Shown here in pieces: positions 43,455 through 54,237 of a stretch of DNA of 64,000 nucleotides (position 1 is its first letter; each line of letters begins with the position of its first letter). The notes under the pieces were generated by a model, which saw nothing but the letters and a program-made list of their open reading frames with translations, ran no database searches and was not told the origin of the DNA. Position numbers and translations under genes: made by a program. The stretch comes from Saccharothrix ecbatanensis (GTDB lineage Bacteria; Actinomycetota; Actinomycetes; Mycobacteriales; Pseudonocardiaceae), in contig NZ_JACHMO010000001.1 in NCBI RefSeq assembly GCF_014205015.1, forward strand, positions 5,642,001-5,706,000, in the 5' to 3' direction.

Positions 43455-44790
43455 CCGCGTTCAGCCCGTGCGGCTCGGCGGGCAGCAGCTCCAGCTCGCC
43501 GCCGGCGGACCCGATCAGCTCGGCGCAGATCGCCAACCCCAGCCCCGTGCCCGCGATGTTCTGGTGACGCGGCGCGCGCCAGAACCGCCTCAACGCGTCG
43601 GCCCGCTCCTGGTCGGTCAGCCCCGTGCCGTCATCGGTCACGTGCAGCTCCACCCGCCCGTCGGCAGCCCTCCCCCACACCCGGACGCGGGTGCCGCCGG
43701 AGAGTCGGATCGCGTTGCCCACCAGTTCGTCCAGCACGCTCCCCAGACCACCGGGCGGCTCCAGCGCGCGTAGGCCGGGTGGGACGGCGATGTCCAGGCT
43801 CATGTCACCCGCCAGCGCGCGCCAGCCGGGGACGTGGGTGGCCAGGAGGCTGTCCACCTCGACGGGCTCGGCGGCGGAGGCGCTGTCCAGCCGGGTGGCG
43901 GCCAGGAGGGTGTCCAGGACGCGGCCCATTTCCTCCGCCTCGTCCACCGCGATGCGTTGCGCCTCACGGCCCGCGTCGTCGGTCACGTGCGGGGCGAGGT
44001 TGTCCACCGCCAGGCGGAGGCTGGCCAGCGGGTTGCGGAGTTGGTGGGAGGCGTCCGAGACGAACACGCGTTGTCTGCGCAGGGCTTTCCCGACCACGTC
44101 GACCATCACGTTGAAGCTGGTGGCGAGTCTGCGCAGTTCGGGTGGACCGCCGAGTTCGTCCGCGCGGGCGTCCAGTTGGCCACCGGCGACCGCGGCCGTG
44201 GCCTCGTCCAGTCGGCGGACCGGCCGGAGGACCCAGCGGGACATCGGCCAGGCGACGGCGACCACGCCCAGCATGGGCACCAGACCGGCGAGGGCCAGCA
44301 GGCCCCACTGGCGGAGGATCGCGGATCTCAGGCTGTCGGTCGGGGAGATGGTCACCACCGCCGCCACCACTTCGCTGTCCCGTCCCACCGGCTCGACCAC
44401 GACCAGGTTCACCTGTTCCCACGGCCACACCGACTGGTCCGCCTCACCCCGGTACCCGCCGAACGCCGCCTTCAGCCCGACCTCCACGTGCGGGTCGGTC
44501 AGCGGGAACGGTTGGCGGGAGGCCTCGACCACCGTGCCGTCGGTGCGGACCAGACCGACCGAGATGCCGTAGAGCTGGTCGTACCGGATCAGTTCCTCGC
44601 GCAGCGCGGTCAGCCTGCCCGACGCCAACGCGTTCTCCGCCAGCGACGCGAAACGTCCCGCATCGCCCAACCGGTCGAGGTAGGTCACCTGGCTCTCCCG
44701 CTGCACGACGGCGAACGCGAGCGGCACGCCGAGGGCCGCCACCAGCGCGATGAGCAGCGGCACGATGAGGACCAGCAGACGGCGCAGCAA
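43435..44790 (-). CDS. Sensor histidine kinase (TctE/QseC-like)
   Basis: 451 residues. TM1 at about 5-27, an extracytoplasmic sensor region of about 130 residues (binding site unknown), TM2 near 165-185 and a HAMP domain. HisKA follows with the phospho-acceptor His in SDASHQLRNPLASLRL. The HATPase_c domain has an N-box LDELVGNAIRL, G1 DDGTGLTD and G2 GTGLGLAIC. Likely start is the TTG at 44790 (GGAGG 11 bases upstream, slightly far). The response regulator is 650 bp away across an opposite-strand gene. Together with the TAXI protein it resembles TctC/D/E-like carboxylate sensing. Confidence 0.92.
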   Translation of the reverse strand: MLRRLLVLIVPLLIALVAALGVPLAFAVVQRESQVTYLDRLGDAGRFASLAENALASGRLTALREELIRYDQLYGISVGLVRTDGTVVEASRQPFPLTDPHVEVGLKAAFGGYRGEADQSVWPWEQVNLVVVEPVGRDSEVVAAVVTISPTDSLRSAILRQWGLLALAGLVPMLGVVAVAWPMSRWVLRPVRRLDEATAAVAGGQLDARADELGGPPELRRLATSFNVMVDVVGKALRRQRVFVSDASHQLRNPLASLRLAVDNLAPHVTDDAGREAQRIAVDEAEEMGRVLDTLLAATRLDSASAAEPVEVDSLLATHVPGWRALAGDMSLDIAVPPGLRALEPPGGLGSVLDELVGNAIRLSGGTRVRVWGRAADGRVELHVTDDGTGLTDQERADALRRFWRAPRHQNIAGTGLGLAICAELIGSAGGELELLPAEPHGLNAVVRLIA

Positions 44791-44812
44791 CGCGGAGACA
44801 ACCTCCCCAGGG

Positions 44813-44829
44813 TGATGTGCGTCATATCA
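44813..44829. promoter_or_regulatory. Possible response-regulator site between kinase and AMIN-like genes
   Basis: TGATGTG-CGT-CATATCA, a 17-bp near-palindrome with one mismatch, lies between the divergent kinase and AMIN-like gene starts. Confidence 0.3.
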
Positions 44830-44877
44830 CAGTGGGCCAATCCGGCCCGCGAGAGTAGGGAGAACGGGGGAATCAGC

Positions 44878-45408
44878 ATGCTACGCAAGGTTGCGCTAGT
44901 GCTGGCCGCGGTCACCGCGATCGTCATGGTGGCGCCGCTGACGGCGTCCGCCGCGACGACCGCCTGCCCGACGGTCTACTGGGGTTCCGGCCCCAAGGTG
45001 GCGTCGCAGACGACCACCGGCGCGTTGACGAACATCCGGGCCGGCAGACACGAGTGCTACGACCGGCTGGTGTTCGACTTCATCGGGACGAACGACGGCT
45101 ACAACGTGCAGTACGTGTCCGAAGTGGTCCAGGAAGGGTCCGGCTTCCCGGTTCCGCTGCGCGGTGGCGCGAAGTTGCGGATCACCGTCAACTCGCCGGC
45201 CTACGACCACTACGGCAACCCGACCTACCGCTTCGCCAACCCGTCGGAGTTGGTGAACGTCACCGGGTTCTCGACGTTCCGCCAGGTCGCGTGGGCCGGG
45301 TCGTTCGAGGGTCAGACGACGGTCGGGCTCGGTGTGCGGGCACGGCTGCCGTTCCGGGTCTTCACCCTTCCCGGACGGGTCGTGGTGGACGTCGCCCACG
45401 TGTGGTGA
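44878..45408 (+). CDS. Secreted AMIN-like domain protein
   Basis: 176 residues. Clear signal peptide (LRKVALVLAAVTAIVMVAPL, cleavage near ASAAT). The mature part is an AMIN-like beta domain of the actinobacterial type: AGRHECYDRLVFDFIGTND, YVSEVVQEGSGFPVPL, RGGAKLRITVNSPAYD and the C-terminal RVVVDVAHVW. Such proteins are thought to bind cell-wall polymers. ATG at 44878 follows an AGGGAGAACGGGGGA region. It is nested, on the opposite strand, between the genes of a kinase and response regulator, so it is a candidate target of that system. Confidence 0.85.
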   Translation: MLRKVALVLAAVTAIVMVAPLTASAATTACPTVYWGSGPKVASQTTTGALTNIRAGRHECYDRLVFDFIGTNDGYNVQYVSEVVQEGSGFPVPLRGGAKLRITVNSPAYDHYGNPTYRFANPSELVNVTGFSTFRQVAWAGSFEGQTTVGLGVRARLPFRVFTLPGRVVVDVAHVW

Positions 45409-45437
45409 CCGATCGCCGTTGACGAGCTGATGTGAGG

Positions 45438-46103
45438 TCAGGTGTGGGCTGCCACCCGGTAGCCCACACCTCTGATCGTCTCGATGCGGAGGGCGTCGCC
45501 CAGCTTGCCGCGCAGGGCGGCGATGTGGGTGTCGAGCGTGCGTGACGGCGCCTCCCAGTGCGCCTGCCACACCTGGTCCACGATCAGGTCACGGCTGACG
45601 ACCGTGCCCGCCCGCCCCACGAGGAGGGCGAGCAGGTCGAACTCCTTGCGGGTCAGGGTCACCGGTTCGCCGTTGATGGTGGCCTGCCTGCTGCCCGGGT
45701 CCAGGGTGAGCGGGCCGAGGGTCACCTGGTGTTCCCGTTCGGCGGCACGTGCGGCGCGGGTGCGCCTTAGCACCGCCTCTATCCGGGCCAGGAGCTCGGC
45801 CGTGCCGAACGGTTTCACCACGTAGTCGTCCGCGCCGAGGCGCAGCCCCTGGACGCGTTCCCGCTCCTCGCCGCGCGCGGTGACGGTGATGACGGCGGTG
45901 CCGGTGCGGTGGCGGAGTTCGCGCAGCACGTCGAGGCCGTCGCCGTCGGGCAGACCGAGGTCGAGCAGCACGACGTCCGCCGGTGGTGCGGTCAGCGCCG
46001 CGGCGGCCGTGCCCACCCGGTGGACTTCGTAGCCCGCGTGCCGGAGTGCGGTGAGCAGGCCCCGCGCCACCCGGTCGTCATCTTCGACGACGAGGATGCG
46101 CAT
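45438..46103 (-). CDS. OmpR-family response regulator
   Basis: 221 residues. Receiver domain with acidic pair EDDDRVARG and phospho-acceptor Asp in DVVLLDLGLPDGDG (about residue 51), Thr in VITVTARGE and Lys in DDYVVKPFG. C-terminal winged HTH (LTRKEFDLLALLVGRAGTVV; IETIRGVGYRV). Starts 6 bp after the lgt stop, so partly co-transcribed with lgt. Cognate kinase is presumed to be 43435-44790, since no other kinase is near and the subfamilies match (TctD/TctE-like). Confidence 0.93.
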   Translation of the reverse strand: MRILVVEDDDRVARGLLTALRHAGYEVHRVGTAAAALTAPPADVVLLDLGLPDGDGLDVLRELRHRTGTAVITVTARGEERERVQGLRLGADDYVVKPFGTAELLARIEAVLRRTRAARAAEREHQVTLGPLTLDPGSRQATINGEPVTLTRKEFDLLALLVGRAGTVVSRDLIVDQVWQAHWEAPSRTLDTHIAALRGKLGDALRIETIRGVGYRVAAHT

Positions 46104-46109
46104 CCGCGC

Positions 46110-47186
46110 CTACTGGCCGGGCTTGTCGCCGGTGTCCGGGGACTTGTCGGACGCGGTGTTCGTGTCGGGGACGGTCGCCTCTTCGGGTGCCTCGGGCTCT
46201 TCTGACTCCGACTTCTCGGACACAGCCTTCTCGGACCCCGGCTGCCCCTTCGAGGAGGCATCGTCCTTCGAGGAGGCGTCGTCCGAAGCGGACGCGTCCG
46301 ATTCGTCGTCGGGATCACGGCGCACGATGACCTCGCGTTCGCCCCGCTTCGCGGCCAGCACGAAGTAGATGACCGCGCCGATGAACACGAGCACGGAAAC
46401 GAGCACGTTGATGCGCATCCCGAAGACCTCGGTGGCCGGGTCGACGCGCATGATCTCGATCCAGAACCGGCCGGCCGTGTAGCCGGCGACGTACAGCGCG
46501 AACACCCGGCCGTGGCCCAGCCGGAACTTCCGGTCGGCCCACACGATCAGCAGCACGACGCCGAGGTTCCAGAGCAGTTCGTAGAGGAACGTCGGGTGCA
46601 CGATCGCGATCGGGGTGTGGTCCAGCGCGACGCCGGCCAGGTCGTCCTTGAAGCCGGTGTCCGGGTCGACCCGCTCGTAGATCTCCAGGCCCCACGGCAG
46701 CGTGGTGGGACCGCCGTACAGCTCCTGGTTGAAGTAGTTGCCGAGGCGGCCGACGGCCTGCGCGGCGACGATGCCGGGGGCCAGCGCGTCCGCCATCGCG
46801 GGCAGGGGGATGCCCCTGCGCCGGCAGGCGATCAAGGCGCCCACGCCGCCCAGCGCGATGGCGCCCCAGATGCCCAGGCCACCGTTCCAGATGGCCAGCG
46901 CGTCGAGCGGGTTGCGGCCCTCACCGAAGTACTTGTGGTAGTCCGTCGCCACGTGGTAGAGCCGACCGCCGATCAGGCCGAACGGGACGGCGAAGACGGC
47001 GATGTCGGTGACGTCGCCCTTCTGCCCGCCACGGGCCACCCAGCGGCGCTCACCCCACCAGATGGCCAGGATGATGCCGAGGATGATGCAGAGCGCATAG
47101 GCGCGGATCGGGATCGGTCCCAGTTGCCACACGCCCTGGTCGGGGCTGGGGATCGTCGCGAGGTAAGTCGTCACCACGGCCACCAC
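46110..47186 (-). CDS. lgt: Prolipoprotein diacylglyceryl transferase
   Basis: 358 residues. Integral membrane enzyme that adds diacylglycerol to the lipobox Cys of prolipoproteins. About seven TM helices. Family motifs: IPIRAYALCIILGIILAIWW, IWNGGLGIWGAIALGG and GRLGNYFNQELYGGPT. After the last helix comes an unusual acidic Asp/Ser/Glu-rich tail of about 75 residues (DDESDASASDDASSKDD). Several GTG codons lie at the 5' end; I keep the first (47186), though the next may be used. Substrates in the window include the lipoprotein at 31916. trpA-lgt order is as in mycobacteria, apart from the intervening Uma2 gene. Confidence 0.95.
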   Translation of the reverse strand: MVAVVTTYLATIPSPDQGVWQLGPIPIRAYALCIILGIILAIWWGERRWVARGGQKGDVTDIAVFAVPFGLIGGRLYHVATDYHKYFGEGRNPLDALAIWNGGLGIWGAIALGGVGALIACRRRGIPLPAMADALAPGIVAAQAVGRLGNYFNQELYGGPTTLPWGLEIYERVDPDTGFKDDLAGVALDHTPIAIVHPTFLYELLWNLGVVLLIVWADRKFRLGHGRVFALYVAGYTAGRFWIEIMRVDPATEVFGMRINVLVSVLVFIGAVIYFVLAAKRGEREVIVRRDPDDESDASASDDASSKDDASSKGQPGSEKAVSEKSESEEPEAPEEATVPDTNTASDKSPDTGDKPGQ

Positions 47187-47209
47187 CGTAGTGGGTGCGC
47201 CCGTTCGTC

Positions 47210-47785
47210 CTAGAGGGACAGCTCGATTGTTACCGGGAAGGGTCGTTCGAGCTTCAGGAACCTGCCCTCGCTGCGCGCGATCTCCACGTACTCGATGCCG
47301 TCGAGTTCGTGCAGGGTGGCAACCGGCTCAGCGCCCTTCGGGTCTACGACCAGGTAGAACGGCACTCCGGCCTCGGCGTAGAGCCGCTTCTTGAGGGTGA
47401 GGTCCTGGAGCCGAGTGCTCGGCGACAACACCTCTGCTGCCAGCACCAGGTCATCGACCGGCAGCAGCAGCCCGTCGAAGCCCACGTGGTTGACCGTGAC
47501 ATCTGGGATCAGCATTCGACCGCCGGACAGGCCGACATTGAGGCCGGGCAGTGCTTCAAGCGCAGGCGGACAAGCAGCCGCCAACGCAGAGCAGACCCGC
47601 CATACGAGCCGCTGGTGCCGGGCGGTGCCGAGGGGGCTCACGAGCAGCGCCCCGTCAACCAGTTCGACGCGCTGCGACCGGTCATCGGGCAGGGCGAGCA
47701 CTTCTTCAAGGGTCCACGGCCCGTCGTGGTGGAACGACGGAGCGGGATGGTCGAAGTGGCGTTCGTAGTCCGCCGGCAGCGCCAT
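47210..47785 (-). CDS. Uma2 family (DUF820) nuclease-like protein
   Basis: 191 residues. Same family as the protein at 25777: RVELVDGALLVSPLG, LIPDVTVNHVG (Asp), VLAAEVLSPSTRLQDLTLKK (Glu and Lys) and YAEAGVPFYLVVDPKG. ATG at 47785, with GGAGGTGATG just upstream. It is inserted between trpA and lgt, which are adjacent in relatives, so it looks like an accessory insertion. Role unknown. Confidence 0.88.
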   Translation of the reverse strand: MALPADYERHFDHPAPSFHHDGPWTLEEVLALPDDRSQRVELVDGALLVSPLGTARHQRLVWRVCSALAAACPPALEALPGLNVGLSGGRMLIPDVTVNHVGFDGLLLPVDDLVLAAEVLSPSTRLQDLTLKKRLYAEAGVPFYLVVDPKGAEPVATLHELDGIEYVEIARSEGRFLKLERPFPVTIELSL

Positions 47786-47935
47786 GCGACATCACCTCCG
47801 GAGGCAGCCCGACGCACGCCAGTGTCGCACGCTGGGTCGTAGATGGGCTTGATCACGAGCCCAGCATGCCGACGGGCGCCGACGATTTCGGCGGTTCAGG
47901 GCCGCCGAACGGCGTAGTTCACTCGAACGTGCGTG

Positions 47936-48717
47936 CTAAGCGGGTGTTGGCACTTGGCGGACCCCGGTGGCCAAGTCCTCGGTCAGCGCCGCCACGGTGT
48001 CGTCCTGCACGGCCGACACGAACGCCGACCCCACGATGACACCGTCCGCGAACGCCGCCAGCTCCGCCGCCTGGGCCCCGTTCCGCACGCCCAACCCGAC
48101 GCCGATCGGCATGTCCGTGTGCTCACGCACCCGCTTGACCAGCGCCGGAGCGGCCGACGACACGACATCGCGCGCCCCGGTCACCCCCATCACCGACGTC
48201 GCGTAGAGGAACCCGCGCGAAGACTTCGCCGCCAGGTCGATGCGCTCACCGCTGGACGACGGCGCGACCAGGAAGATCCGGTCCAGGTCGTGCGCGTCGG
48301 TGGCCTCGATCCACGCGGCGCCTTCGTCGGGCACCAGGTCGGGCGTGATCACGCCCAGCCCGCCGGCCGCCGCCAGGTCACGCGCGAACCGGTCCACCCC
48401 GTACGCCAGCACCGGGTTCCAGTACGTCATCACGACCGCGCGCCCACCGGCCGCCACCACCGACTCGACCACGCCGAACAGGTCCCGCACCCGGAACCCG
48501 CCGCGCAGCGCCTGCTCGGCCGCGCGCTGGATGGTGACGCCGTCCAGGACCGGGTCGGAGAACGGCAGGCCGACCTCCACCAGGTCGCACCCGGCCGACA
48601 CCATCGTCTTCAGCACGTCCTTCGAGCCCTCGACCGACGGGAAGCCCGCCGGGAGGTACCCGATCAACGCCGCCCGCGACTCGGCCCGACAGGTCGAGAA
48701 GACCGAAGCCAGCCTGC

Positions 48718-48721
<4 letters not shown>
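47936..48721 (-). CDS. trpA: Tryptophan synthase alpha subunit
   Basis: 261 residues. Cleaves indole-3-glycerol phosphate to indole and glyceraldehyde 3-phosphate. The catalytic Glu lies in [15 protein letters not shown] and the Asp in the same motif; phosphate-binding [15 protein letters not shown] and [11 protein letters not shown] start at 48721 overlaps the trpB stop (GTGA), typical of coupled subunits; a longer reading to 48745 would sit within trpB. Last gene of the trp unit here. Confidence 0.96.
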
Positions 48722-49941
<1,220 letters not shown>

Positions 49942-49966
49942 GCGCTCTCCCTCTACCTGCTCGGTG

Positions 49967-50776
49967 CTATCGACTGGGCCGGGGGCACGCGGGATGCGAT
50001 CCCGCGGTCACCAGCTTGTTCACCGCGACCTTGGGGTCGCCGCTCGTCACCAGGCTCTCGCCGACCAGCACCGCGTCGGCGCCCGCGCCCGCGTACGCCA
50101 TCAGGTCGCCCGGACCGGACACGCCGGACTCGGCGATCTTGATGGTGTCGAAGGGCAGGCCGGGCGCGATCCGCCCGAACACGTCCTTGTCCACTTCCAG
50201 GGTGTGCAGGTTGCGGGCGTTCACGCCGATGACGCTCGCCCCCGCCTCCAGCGCGCGGTCGGCCTCCTCGGCCGTGTGCACCTCGACCAGGGCGGTCATG
50301 CCGAGCGACTCGACCCGGTCCAGCAGGGCGACCAGGGCGTTCTGCTCCAGCGCCGCCACGATCAGCAGCACCAGGTCCGCGCCGTGCAGGCGGGCTTCGT
50401 GCACCTGGTACGGGCTGACGATGAAGTCCTTGCGCAGCAGGGGAACCCCCACCGCCGCGCGCACCGCGTCGAAGTCCGCCAGGGACCCGCCGAAGCGGCG
50501 TTCCTCGGTCAGCACGCTGATCGCACGCGCGCCGCCCAGCTCGTACTGCACGGCCAGTTCCGCGGGCTCCGCGATGTCGGCCAGCTGTCCCTTGGACGGG
50601 CTGCGCCGCTTGACCTCGGCGATCACGCCGACACCCGGTCCACGCAGGATCGACATCACGTCCTGCGGCGGCGGCACCTTGGTCGCCTTCTCCCTGAGCA
50701 CGTCGAAGGGCAGTGCCGCCTCACGTGTGGCGAGGTCTTCGCGGACGCCTTCGATGATCGATTCGAGCACGGTCAT
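49967..50776 (-). CDS. trpC: Indole-3-glycerol phosphate synthase
   Basis: 269 residues, (beta/alpha)8 enzyme of tryptophan synthesis. Opening [18 protein letters not shown]; catalytic Lys and Glu in [13 protein letters not shown] and in [34 protein letters not shown] and [10 protein letters not shown] follow. ATG at 50776 overlaps the stop of a tiny upstream reading frame (ATGA). A 210-bp gap before it, with a possible promoter, separates it from the Trp-associated membrane gene. Confidence 0.97.
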   Translation of the reverse strand: MTVLESIIEGVREDLATREAALPFDVLREKATKVPPPQDVMSILRGPGVGVIAEVKRRSPSKGQLADIAEPAELAVQYELGGARAISVLTEERRFGGSLADFDAVRAAVGVPLLRKDFIVSPYQVHEARLHGADLVLLIVAALEQNALVALLDRVESLGMTALVEVHTAEEADRALEAGASVIGVNARNLHTLEVDKDVFGRIAPGLPFDTIKIAESGVSGPGDLMAYAGAGADAVLVGESLVTSGDPKVAVNKLVTAGSHPACPRPSR

Positions 50777-50832
50777 CCGCGCACCCCGCTCGACTCCGTC
50801 AGACCTTCCGGTTCAGTCGCAAGCTCCCGCAC
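50773..50832 (-). CDS. Possible 19-codon leader frame coupled to trpC
   Basis: GTG at 50832 preceded by GGGGAG six bases upstream opens a 19-residue frame ([19 protein letters not shown]) whose TGA overlaps the trpC ATG. A second tiny frame starts at an ATG at 50837. No Trp codons, so not a classical attenuator; it may couple translation. TAGCAT (50859-50864, minus strand) could be its -10. Very short, so speculative. Confidence 0.3.
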   Translation of the reverse strand: MRELATEPEGLTESSGVRG

Positions 50833-50986
50833 GTCATGCTCCCCTTCCCGCCACGAGGATGCTAACCCCGCCGGGACCGGCGTCCGGCCACCGGGGTAGG
50901 CCCGTTCGCGCTGCTGACCAAGGCCCTCACGAGCCGACGTGCGCAAACGTGCGGGACCGCTGGTCCGGTCGGCCGCCGGCGCGTGG

Positions 50987-51655
50987 TCAGTCCCGGTCCG
51001 TGGGATCGTCGCCGCGTTCCAGCGCGTGCCACAGGTCGCGCTCGGGATCGGCGTTCTTCTTGGCCGCGCCGGGCGTCTGGTAGCCGCCTCCGAGACGTGG
51101 CATGGCGGAACCCCGCACCACGAGCAGCACTCCCGCGGCGACCACGGACAACGCCGCCAGGAGCACCAGGCCGCGGCCGGTCGCCGGTCCGTCGGCGTCC
51201 AACCCCTGGAACGCCGCCGCGGCTCCCGCGAGGAGCACGACGACGCCCAGCACGCGCCGCACCCAGCCGCCCAACGCCACCACGGCGGCGATGGCGGCCA
51301 GGCACAGCAACGCCAGCGGGGTCAGTGCGGGCACGACGTCCGCGCCGGTCCGGTCCGCCGAGGCGTCCCAGGTGATGCCGGAAACGCCCCACAACGCCGC
51401 CGCGCCGAGCAGCAGCAGGGCGACCACGATCCACAGTGGACGCCTGCCCGGCCTCACCCCTGGCCCGTCCGACGCGGGCAAGTCGGGCGTGCCCTCGTCA
51501 GGCCTGGGCTCCTCAGCCACCGGCTCGTCGCGCGCGGGCGCGCCAGGCACCGGCTTGTCACGCACCGGCTCGTCGCGCTCTGGCCCGTCGGGCGCGGGCA
51601 CGTCCGACACCGGCCCATCGCGCTCTGGCACGCCGGACGCGGGCACGTCAGACAC
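50987..51655 (-). CDS. Trp biosynthesis-associated membrane protein (TIGR02234 type)
   Basis: 222 residues. A 75-residue N-terminal tail of repeated Pro-Asp-Glu-Arg phrases (variants of DGPERDEPV) is followed by four TM helices ([40 protein letters not shown]; then two more). This matches the membrane protein found between trpE and trpC in actinobacteria (Rv1610-like). Function unknown. GTG start overlaps the trpE stop by 8 bp. The repetitive tail is longer than usual and could vary between strains. Confidence 0.88.
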   Translation of the reverse strand: MSDVPASGVPERDGPVSDVPAPDGPERDEPVRDKPVPGAPARDEPVAEEPRPDEGTPDLPASDGPGVRPGRRPLWIVVALLLLGAAALWGVSGITWDASADRTGADVVPALTPLALLCLAAIAAVVALGGWVRRVLGVVVLLAGAAAAFQGLDADGPATGRGLVLLAALSVVAAGVLLVVRGSAMPRLGGGYQTPGAAKKNADPERDLWHALERGDDPTDRD

Positions 51656-53198
51656 GGGCCGGGTCCACCGCCGGCGCCATGGTCCCGGCGGTCGCGATCG
51701 CGGAGAGCACCGCGCCCGCCTTGTTCAGGCACTCGTTGTCCTCGGCAACCGGGTCGGAGTCGGCCACGATGCCGCCCCCCGCCTGCACGTACGCCACGCC
51801 GTCACGCACCAGAGCGGTGCGGATGGCGATCGCGGTGTCGGCGTCGCCGGCGAAGTCCAGGTAGCCGACGACACCGCCGTACAGCCCGCGCCGAGTGGGC
51901 TCCAGCTCCTCGATCAGCTCCATCGCCCGCGGCTTGGGCGCGCCGGACAGGGTGCCCGCCGGGAAGCACGCGGCGACCGCGTCGAACGCCGTCTTCCCGT
52001 CCGCCAGCTCGCCGCTGACCGTGGACACGATGTGCATGACGTGGCTGTACCGCTCGACCTTGAAGAAGTCGACCACCGTCACCGAGCCCGGCTTGCACAC
52101 CCGGCCCAGGTCGTTGCGGCCCAGGTCGACGAGCATCAGGTGCTCGGCGCGTTCCTTGTGGTCGGAGAGGAGGTCCTTCTCCAGCAAGGCGTCCTCCTCC
52201 TCGTCCACGCCCCTCCAACGGGTGCCCGCGATGGGGTGCGTGGTGGCCTTGCCGTCGCGCACGGTCACCAGCGACTCCGGGCTGCACCCGACGATGTCGA
52301 AGTCGTCCAGCCGCAGCAGGTACATGTACGGGCTGGGGTTGGACGTGCGCAGCACGCGGTAGATGTCGAGCGCGTCGGCCTCGGTGCGCATCTCGAACCG
52401 CTGCGACAGCACGACCTGGAACGCCTCACCCGCGCGGATGGCCTCCTTGGCCTTCTCCACCGCCGCGTAGTGCTCCTGCTGCGTGCGGCGGCGGACGAAC
52501 TCCGGCTTCGGCCGGGCGAACACGGCGGCCGACGGCGGGGCGGCGCTCTGGAGGTCCTGCGTCATCCGGTCGAGGCGGGCCACCGCGTCGTCGTACGCGG
52601 CGTCCACACGTTCCGGTGAATCGTCCCAGTTGATGGCGTTGGCGATGAGCGTGACGGTGCCCTCGTGGTGGTCCAGCGCGGCCAGGTCGGTCGCCAGCAG
52701 CATGACCAGCTCGGGCACGTTCAGGTCGTCCTCGGTCAGCGACGGCAGCCGCTCCAGCCGGCGGACCGCGTCGTAGCCGATGTAGCCGACCATGCCGCCG
52801 GTCAGCGGCGGCAGACCGGGCAGCGGGTCGGTCCGCAGCACCTCGATCGTCTCGCGCAGCGCGGCCAGCGGGTCGCCGCCCTCGGGCAGCCCGACCGGGT
52901 GCGGGCCCTGCCAGAACGCCTCGCCGCCGGTCGCGGTCAGCGCGCCGGCGCTGCGCGCGCCGACGAACGACCAGCGTGACCAGGAACGACCGTTCTCCGC
53001 CGACTCGAACAGGAACGTGCCCGACCGGTCCGCCGCGAGCTTGCGGTACAGCCCGACCGGCGTCTCCGCGTCCGCCAGCAGCCGCCGCACCACCGGGATG
53101 ACCCGCCGTTCGGCGGCGAGCTCGCGGAACTCCTCGCGCGTCGGGCTGACCTCGCCCAGACCCACACCTGCACCGATGACGCTCACCATGAGCGACAT
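51648..53198 (-). CDS. trpE: Anthranilate synthase component I
   Basis: 516 residues. Makes anthranilate from chorismate with glutamine-derived ammonia. N-terminal Trp-feedback region includes [18 protein letters not shown]. The catalytic domain has [48 protein letters not shown] and [20 protein letters not shown]. First trp gene; trpG and trpD are not in the window. ATG at 53198 or the one three codons later; CACAAT ends 7 nt before the latter. Divergent from a TetR regulator, whose palindromic operator is about 40 bp away. Confidence 0.97.
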   Translation of the reverse strand: MSLMVSVIGAGVGLGEVSPTREEFRELAAERRVIPVVRRLLADAETPVGLYRKLAADRSGTFLFESAENGRSWSRWSFVGARSAGALTATGGEAFWQGPHPVGLPEGGDPLAALRETIEVLRTDPLPGLPPLTGGMVGYIGYDAVRRLERLPSLTEDDLNVPELVMLLATDLAALDHHEGTVTLIANAINWDDSPERVDAAYDDAVARLDRMTQDLQSAAPPSAAVFARPKPEFVRRRTQQEHYAAVEKAKEAIRAGEAFQVVLSQRFEMRTEADALDIYRVLRTSNPSPYMYLLRLDDFDIVGCSPESLVTVRDGKATTHPIAGTRWRGVDEEEDALLEKDLLSDHKERAEHLMLVDLGRNDLGRVCKPGSVTVVDFFKVERYSHVMHIVSTVSGELADGKTAFDAVAACFPAGTLSGAPKPRAMELIEELEPTRRGLYGGVVGYLDFAGDADTAIAIRTALVRDGVAYVQAGGGIVADSDPVAEDNECLNKAGAVLSAIATAGTMAPAVDPARV

Positions 53199-53238
53199 TG
53201 TGCCCGTGGTGTCCGTGCACCCCTTCGACCGGGCTCTA

Positions 53239-53279
53239 TTTCAACGCGCGTTGAAAAACTTGCGGGCCTCACGCATGAT
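53239..53279 (+). promoter_or_regulatory. TetR operator over its own promoter (tetR/trpE divergent region)
   Basis: TTTCAACGCGCGTTGAAA (53239-53256) is an 18-bp perfect palindrome. Its right end is the -35 TTGAAA (53251-53256); after 17 bp comes CATGAT (53274-53279), and six bases later the GTG of the TetR gene. Confidence 0.75.
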
Positions 53280-53285
53280 GGTGGG

Positions 53286-53900
53286 GTGAACCCAGGCTCG
53301 CAACACACCGAACCGAAGCGCCGTGGCCGGCGGTCGGGCGGCGAGGACACCAAGGCCGCGCTGCTGGCCGCCGCACGCGAGGTGTTCGTCGAACGCGGCT
53401 ATGAGGGCGCGACGGTCCGGCACATCGCCGCACGCGCGGGCGTGGACGCGGCCATGGTCAACCACTGGTTCGGCGGCAAGGAAGGCCTGTTCGCCAAGGC
53501 CGTGCTGCAACTGCCGATCGACCCGAACACGCTGGTCGACCACCTGCTCGACGGCCCGGACGAGGCGATCGGCGAACGGATCGTGCGCACGTTCCTCACC
53601 GTCTGGGACCCGATCGGCGGCGGCCCGTTCGCCGCCATGGTGCGCAGCGTGACGTCCCACGACCAGGTCGCCGAGGTGATGCGCGGCTTCTTCGTGAACA
53701 CCCTGCTGAGGCGGATCGTGGTGCACCTCGACGCGCCCGACGGCGACCTGCGCGCGACCCTGGCCGCCAGCCAGATCATCGGCATGGGCATGGTGCGCTA
53801 CGTGGTCCGGTTCGAGCCGCTCGCGTCGGCGGACGTGGACACGCTGGTCAAGGCCATCGCGCCCAACGTCCAGCGCTACCTCACCGGGGATCTGGGCTGA
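53286..53900 (+). CDS. TetR family transcriptional regulator
   Basis: 204 residues. N-terminal TetR HTH ([20 protein letters not shown]; then [19 protein letters not shown]) and an all-helical ligand domain of the TetR_C type ([20 protein letters not shown]). GTG at 53286, probably leaderless. Expected to repress itself through the palindrome at 53239, which also faces trpE. Its 3' end overlaps convergent hisI by 20 bp. It sits between hisI and trpE, where mycobacteria carry other genes (chaA, bcpB). Ligand unknown. Confidence 0.92.
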   Translation: MNPGSQHTEPKRRGRRSGGEDTKAALLAAAREVFVERGYEGATVRHIAARAGVDAAMVNHWFGGKEGLFAKAVLQLPIDPNTLVDHLLDGPDEAIGERIVRTFLTVWDPIGGGPFAAMVRSVTSHDQVAEVMRGFFVNTLLRRIVVHLDAPDGDLRATLAASQIIGMGMVRYVVRFEPLASADVDTLVKAIAPNVQRYLTGDLG

Positions 53901-54237
53901 GCAGCACGGTCGAGTCGAAGCACGTCGCGTCACCGGTGTGGCAGGCCGCGCCGACCTGGTCCACGACCAGCAGCAAGGTGTCCCCGTCGCAGTCCAACCG
54001 CACCTCGTGCACGTACTGGGTGTGCCCGGACGTCTCGCCCTTCACCCACAGCTGCTGACGGCTGCGCGAGTAGTACGTGGCGCGGCGGGTGGTGAGCGTG
54101 CGGTGCAGGGCCTCGTCGTCCATCCACGCGACCATCAGCACCTCCCCCGTGCCGCGTCGCTGCGCCACGGCGCACACGAGGCCGTCGGCGGTGCGTTTGA
54201 GCCGTGACGCGATGGACGGGTCGAGCGCGCTGGTCAA
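53881..54237 (-). CDS. hisI: Phosphoribosyl-AMP cyclohydrolase
   Basis: 118 residues. Opens the adenine ring of PR-AMP, third step of histidine synthesis. Metal-binding residues in [10 protein letters not shown] and the C-terminal [10 protein letters not shown]; active [21 protein letters not shown] choose the TTG at 54237 because GGAGG sits six bases upstream; it overlaps the stop of the membrane gene (TTGA). This TTG start is easy to miss. No fused HisE domain. Confidence 0.93.
   Translation of the reverse strand: MTSALDPSIASRLKRTADGLVCAVAQRRGTGEVLMVAWMDDEALHRTLTTRRATYYSRSRQQLWVKGETSGHTQYVHEVRLDCDGDTLLLVVDQVGAACHTGDATCFDSTVLLSPDPR

Noticed and set aside
43298..43567. 89-residue frame with repeated Ala-Gly-Gly-His phrase
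   Set aside because: Arises from translating the 57-bp tandem repeat; no ribosome site and antisense to the kinase.
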